Below, piece by piece: positions 60,753 through 64,000 of a stretch of 64,000 bases of DNA. Both the position numbers and the translations under genes were made by a program. The stretch lies in the NCBI RefSeq assembly GCF_004152935.1, contig NZ_SETE01000006.1, positions 1 to 64,000 on the forward strand, written 5' to 3'. Position 1 is the first letter of the stretch. Every line of letters begins with the position of its first letter. This DNA comes from Brumimicrobium glaciale (lineage in GTDB: Bacteria; Bacteroidota; Bacteroidia; Flavobacteriales_D; Crocinitomicaceae). The notes under the pieces are model-generated. The model worked only from the letters and a program-made list of their open reading frames with translations. It did not search any database and was not told where the DNA came from.

Positions 60753-62207
60753 ATGATGAGTAATACTTATACAGAAGAAGATTTAGCAAAGAATCTTGAA
60801 GAACAAGATTATAAATACGGATTTACTTCAGATTTTAAATCAGATACAATTCCTGTTGGATTAAATGAAGATGTCATTCGTTTAATTTCTTCAAAAAAAG
60901 AGGAGCCACTTTGGTTGCTTGAAAAACGTTTGCAAGCCTATCGTGCTTGGACTACAATGGTGGAGCCAGATTGGGCTCACGTAAATTATAAAAAACCAGA
61001 TTTTCAAGCTATTTCATATTATTCTGCACCAGGACAGACAAAGAAATACGAAAGTTGGGATGATGTTGATCCAGAAATGAAAGAAACCATGAAAAAATTG
61101 GGGATTTCAATGGATGAACAACAACGTTTAACTGGAACTGCAGTTGATTTTGTTGTCGATTCAGTTTCTGTGGCTACTTCGTTTAAGAAGAAATTGGGTG
61201 AATTAGGAATTATTTTCTGTTCATTCTCAGAAGCGGTAGAAAATCACCCGGAATTAGTTAAGAAATACATGGGAACAGTTGTTCCGCATACCGATAATTT
61301 TTATGCTGCTTTAAATAGTGCAGTATTTACAGATGGTTCATTCTGTTATATTCCAAAAGGCGTGCGTTGCCCAATGGAACTTTCTACATACTTCAGAATT
61401 AATGAAGGTGGAACAGGTCAGTTTGAACGTACTTTAGTTATTGCAGACGAAGGTTCTTATGTTTCTTATTTAGAGGGTTGTACAGCGCCAATGCGTGATG
61501 AAAATCAATTGCACGCTGCAGTTGTTGAGTTGATTTCACTTGATGATGCTGAAATTAAATATTCAACAGTTCAAAACTGGTATCCTGGAAACAAAGAAGG
61601 GGTTGGTGGAGTTTTTAACTTCGTAACAAAACGTGGATTGTGTGAAAAGAATGCTAAAATTTCTTGGACACAAGTTGAAACGGGTTCTGCAGTAACATGG
61701 AAATATCCTTCTTGTATATTAAAAGGAGATAATTCAATTGGAGAATTTTATTCAGTAGCCGTTACAAATCACTTTCAACAAGCTGATACAGGATCAAAAA
61801 TGATTCACCTAGGAAAGAATACAAGCAGTACAATTATTTCGAAAGGAATTTCTGCTGGACAATCTCAAAATACGTACAGAGGTTTAGTTCAAATTCATCC
61901 AGGAGCTGATAACGCAAGAAATCGTTCAGAATGTGATTCTTTATTATTGTCTGATAGATCGGGTGCACATACTTTCCCATATATCGAATGTAAAAACAGC
62001 ACAGCGAAAATAGAGCATGAAGCAACAACTTCAAAAATTGGTGAAGACCAAATCTTCTATTGTCAGCAGAGAGGAATTAATGAGGAAAAGGCAATTGGGC
62101 TAATTGTGAACGGATACTGTAAAGAAGTATTGAACAATATGCCAATGGAATTTGCTGTTGAAGCTCAAAAACTATTGGAAATTTCATTAGAAAATTCAGT
62201 AGGATAA
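60753..62207 (+). CDS. sufB: Fe-S cluster assembly protein SufB
   Basis: 484 residues, usual SufB length. It is a scaffold on which Fe-S clusters form with SufC and SufD. Typical regions are [17 protein letters not shown] at the end and the central [22 protein letters not shown] segment (conserved Cys-rich core and Glu-His region). The start may be either of two ATGs (60753 or 60756). It is followed by sufC after 39 bases. Confidence 0.95.
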   Translation: MMSNTYTEEDLAKNLEEQDYKYGFTSDFKSDTIPVGLNEDVIRLISSKKEEPLWLLEKRLQAYRAWTTMVEPDWAHVNYKKPDFQAISYYSAPGQTKKYESWDDVDPEMKETMKKLGISMDEQQRLTGTAVDFVVDSVSVATSFKKKLGELGIIFCSFSEAVENHPELVKKYMGTVVPHTDNFYAALNSAVFTDGSFCYIPKGVRCPMELSTYFRINEGGTGQFERTLVIADEGSYVSYLEGCTAPMRDENQLHAAVVELISLDDAEIKYSTVQNWYPGNKEGVGGVFNFVTKRGLCEKNAKISWTQVETGSAVTWKYPSCILKGDNSIGEFYSVAVTNHFQQADTGSKMIHLGKNTSSTIISKGISAGQSQNTYRGLVQIHPGADNARNRSECDSLLLSDRSGAHTFPYIECKNSTAKIEHEATTSKIGEDQIFYCQQRGINEEKAIGLIVNGYCKEVLNNMPMEFAVEAQKLLEISLENSVG

Positions 62208-62246
62208 TACAATTAGTAAAAACGTTTAATTAGAAAATTACAGTAT

Positions 62247-63002
62247 ATGTTAACAATAAAAAATCTTCAAGCTTCAGTAGAAGACGGAGCAGAAATATTA
62301 AAAGGATTAAACCTTGAGGTTAAAGCAGGAGAAGTTCATGCGATTATGGGGCCAAACGGTTCAGGGAAATCAACTTTAGCTTCAGTTTTAACGGGTAGAA
62401 ACGGTTATGAAGTAACTGGAGGTTCTGTAGATTTTGATGGAGTTGATTTATTAGATCTTGATCCAGAAGACAGAGCCAAAGAAGGTTTGTTCTTGGCGTT
62501 TCAATATCCTGTTGAAATTCCTGGCGTATCGAATGTTAACTTCTTGCGTACTGCAATGAATGAAATTCGTGAATACCGCAAAGAAGATAGACTTTCAGCA
62601 AAAGATTTCTTAGCAAAAGTAAAAGTTGCAGGTAATCTTGTTGAATTAAGCGATAAACTTTCTGGAAGATCAGTTAATGTTGATTTCTCAGGAGGAGAAA
62701 AGAAAAGAAATGAGATCTTCCAAATGGCGATGCTTGAACCAAAGTTAGCTATCCTTGATGAAACAGATTCAGGATTGGATATCGATGCTTTGCGTATTGT
62801 TTCTGAAGGTGTAAATAAATTACGTACGAAAGACAATGCAATCATTTTGATTACGCATTACCAAAGATTATTAGAATATATCAAGCCAGACTTTGTTCAC
62901 GTTTTAAGTGATGGAAAAATCATTAAAACAGGAGGTGCAGAATTAGCCTTAGAATTAGAAGAAAAAGGTTACGATTGGATTAATGAAGAAATTGCTCAAT
63001 AA
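62247..63002 (+). CDS. sufC: Fe-S cluster assembly ATPase SufC
   Basis: 251 residues, an ABC-type ATPase. Walker A is GPNGSGKST (residues near 36-44), the signature is SGGEKKRNE, and Walker B is LAILDETDSGLD. Its partner proteins SufB and SufD are encoded on either side. It drives cluster assembly in the cytoplasm. Its stop codon lies two bases before the sufD start. Confidence 0.96.
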   Translation: MLTIKNLQASVEDGAEILKGLNLEVKAGEVHAIMGPNGSGKSTLASVLTGRNGYEVTGGSVDFDGVDLLDLDPEDRAKEGLFLAFQYPVEIPGVSNVNFLRTAMNEIREYRKEDRLSAKDFLAKVKVAGNLVELSDKLSGRSVNVDFSGGEKKRNEIFQMAMLEPKLAILDETDSGLDIDALRIVSEGVNKLRTKDNAIILITHYQRLLEYIKPDFVHVLSDGKIIKTGGAELALELEEKGYDWINEEIAQ

Positions 63003-63004
63003 TT

Positions 63005-64000
63005 ATGGAGGTAGTTGTAGATAATAAAGTACTAGCGTTTGTTGCTGATTTTAAGAAACCGGAAACGATTTCTGATGTTAGAAAACAAGCAATGGATGCT
63101 TTAAGTGGGATGGATTTCCCTACGACACGGGTAGAAGAATGGAAGTACACACGTGTAGCGAAATACGTAAAGAAAAAATATAAGCAAGTTCAAGCTTCAG
63201 CAAATGTTGGAGAATATACAATTGCTGATTTGAATGCACATCAATTGGTATTCGTAAACGGATATTATGATGAAAGTTTATCGACAATTTTAGAGGACGA
63301 CGCTGTTTCAATTCATAAAATTGATGATTTGAATGAAGAATATTACGCTGATATCGTAGATGGTACTTCAGAAAATGTTTTTTCATTGATCAATAAAGCA
63401 TATCAAACTGGAGGTGTTTTTATTCAAATTAAAAAGAATAAGAAAGCAAATCACCCAATTCATTTGATGCATATTTTGGATGGAGAAGAAGTGATTGCTA
63501 ATGCACGTCATTTCATTCAATCAGAAACAGGATCTAAGGCTGAAGTTGTAGCGACATATCATTCAAAAAACTCTGAAAATAGTTTTACGAATATTGTGCT
63601 TGAAGGTCATATTGAAGCCAATGCAAGTTTGACAATCAATAAATTTCAAACAGAAGCAAAGAATGTTTTACATATTTCTAATGAATTATTTATTCAGGAC
63701 GAATCAAGTAATTTCTTAATCAATACGATTACAACTGGAGCTCTTTTAACGAGAAACGGATTAGATGTAATTGTTGAAGGAGAAAACTGTCATACAGAAA
63801 TGAATGGCGCTTATCTTGGAACAGAAAAACAACATATCGATAACCATACGATTATTGACCAGTTATATTCTCATTGTACTTCAAGTGAAGCATACAAAGG
63901 AGTGATGGATGATAAATCTGTTGGAGTATTCAACGGAAAAGTTATCGTTCGTCAAGACGCTCAAAAAATTGCAGCTTATCAGTCCAACAAAAACATCTTG
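63005..64000 (+). CDS. sufD: Fe-S cluster assembly protein SufD (truncated at the window end)
   Basis: 332 codons are visible from the ATG at 63005 with no stop; the C-terminal part lies beyond the window. The N-terminal residues (TTRVEEWKYTRV near 39) match the SufD pattern, and later strands (ETGSKAEVVATYHS, NGAYLGTEKQHIDNHT, HCTSSEAYKGVMDD) belong to the beta-helix core shared with SufB. It is the fourth SUF gene visible. SufS and SufE, if present, must lie further right. Confidence 0.9.
   Translation, partial: MEVVVDNKVLAFVADFKKPETISDVRKQAMDALSGMDFPTTRVEEWKYTRVAKYVKKKYKQVQASANVGEYTIADLNAHQLVFVNGYYDESLSTILEDDAVSIHKIDDLNEEYYADIVDGTSENVFSLINKAYQTGGVFIQIKKNKKANHPIHLMHILDGEEVIANARHFIQSETGSKAEVVATYHSKNSENSFTNIVLEGHIEANASLTINKFQTEAKNVLHISNELFIQDESSNFLINTITTGALLTRNGLDVIVEGENCHTEMNGAYLGTEKQHIDNHTIIDQLYSHCTSSEAYKGVMDDKSVGVFNGKVIVRQDAQKIAAYQSNKNIL

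Noticed and set aside
1-64000. tRNA, rRNA or CRISPR array
   Set aside because: No cloverleaf with a GTTCRANTC-type loop, no rRNA-like stretch and no regularly spaced short direct repeats were seen; the only regular repeats are the coding 198-bp arrays.

Overview
The window looks like a chromosomal piece of a low-GC member of the Bacteroidota, most likely order Flavobacteriales and possibly near Crocinitomicaceae/Fluviicola; the family level is inference. Reasons: secreted proteins with type IX secretion (T9SS) sorting tails, several Bacteroidota-restricted families (DUF5606, DUF4301, BspA-type surface proteins, a DnaG with a degraded zinc finger), TAnnTTTG-type promoter elements, and AT-rich spacers filled with short palindromic repeats. 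No rRNA, tRNA or CRISPR array was seen.

Layout. 1-2.8 kb is accessory DNA: the 3' end of a group II intron, a small membrane-protein gene bounded by integron-like core sites, a long imperfect palindrome resembling an attC recombination site, and a Fic/Doc-type toxin gene with a DNA-binding partner and a perfect inverted-repeat operator. 2.8-10.8 kb carries an M3 oligopeptidase, a DUF5606 protein, two divergently placed subtilases (one with a T9SS tail) and a secreted protein of unknown function. 11.1-14.1 kb is a two-gene redox unit (FAD oxidoreductase plus membrane iron-sulfur protein). 14.2-17.9 kb is a three-gene glycosyltransferase operon. 18.0-27.8 kb is a tandem pair of giant BspA-type surface proteins, each with fifteen 66-residue repeats. 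27.9-32.4 kb is a minus-strand run of small, mostly unrecognised genes, interrupted by a cluster of strong hairpins, and ending in a DUF4301 gene.

32.5-45.9 kb: a methyltransferase and a small Cys-containing protein, then a phosphate block (Na/Pi symporter with PhoU domain, OprO/P-like porin, PhoB/PhoR-like pair), an acyltransferase, a MORN-repeat lipoprotein, DNA primase and an MscS channel. 46-53.3 kb: formate-THF ligase, MsrA, a small gene with an in-frame stop at codon 3, a second methyltransferase, an Abi-like HEPN protein, RecJ and RNase HI. 53.5-60.1 kb is a TetR-TolC-HlyD-RND efflux operon with a probable operator. 60.4 kb to the end is a SUF iron-sulfur assembly operon (SufA-like, SufB, SufC, SufD), with SufD running off the window.

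The most unusual region is the left end. An attC-like element, core-site-flanked genes whose stop codons lie inside the core sites, and a group II intron sitting exactly in a core site together suggest an integron-type cassette array in a Bacteroidota chromosome. No integron integrase is in the window.
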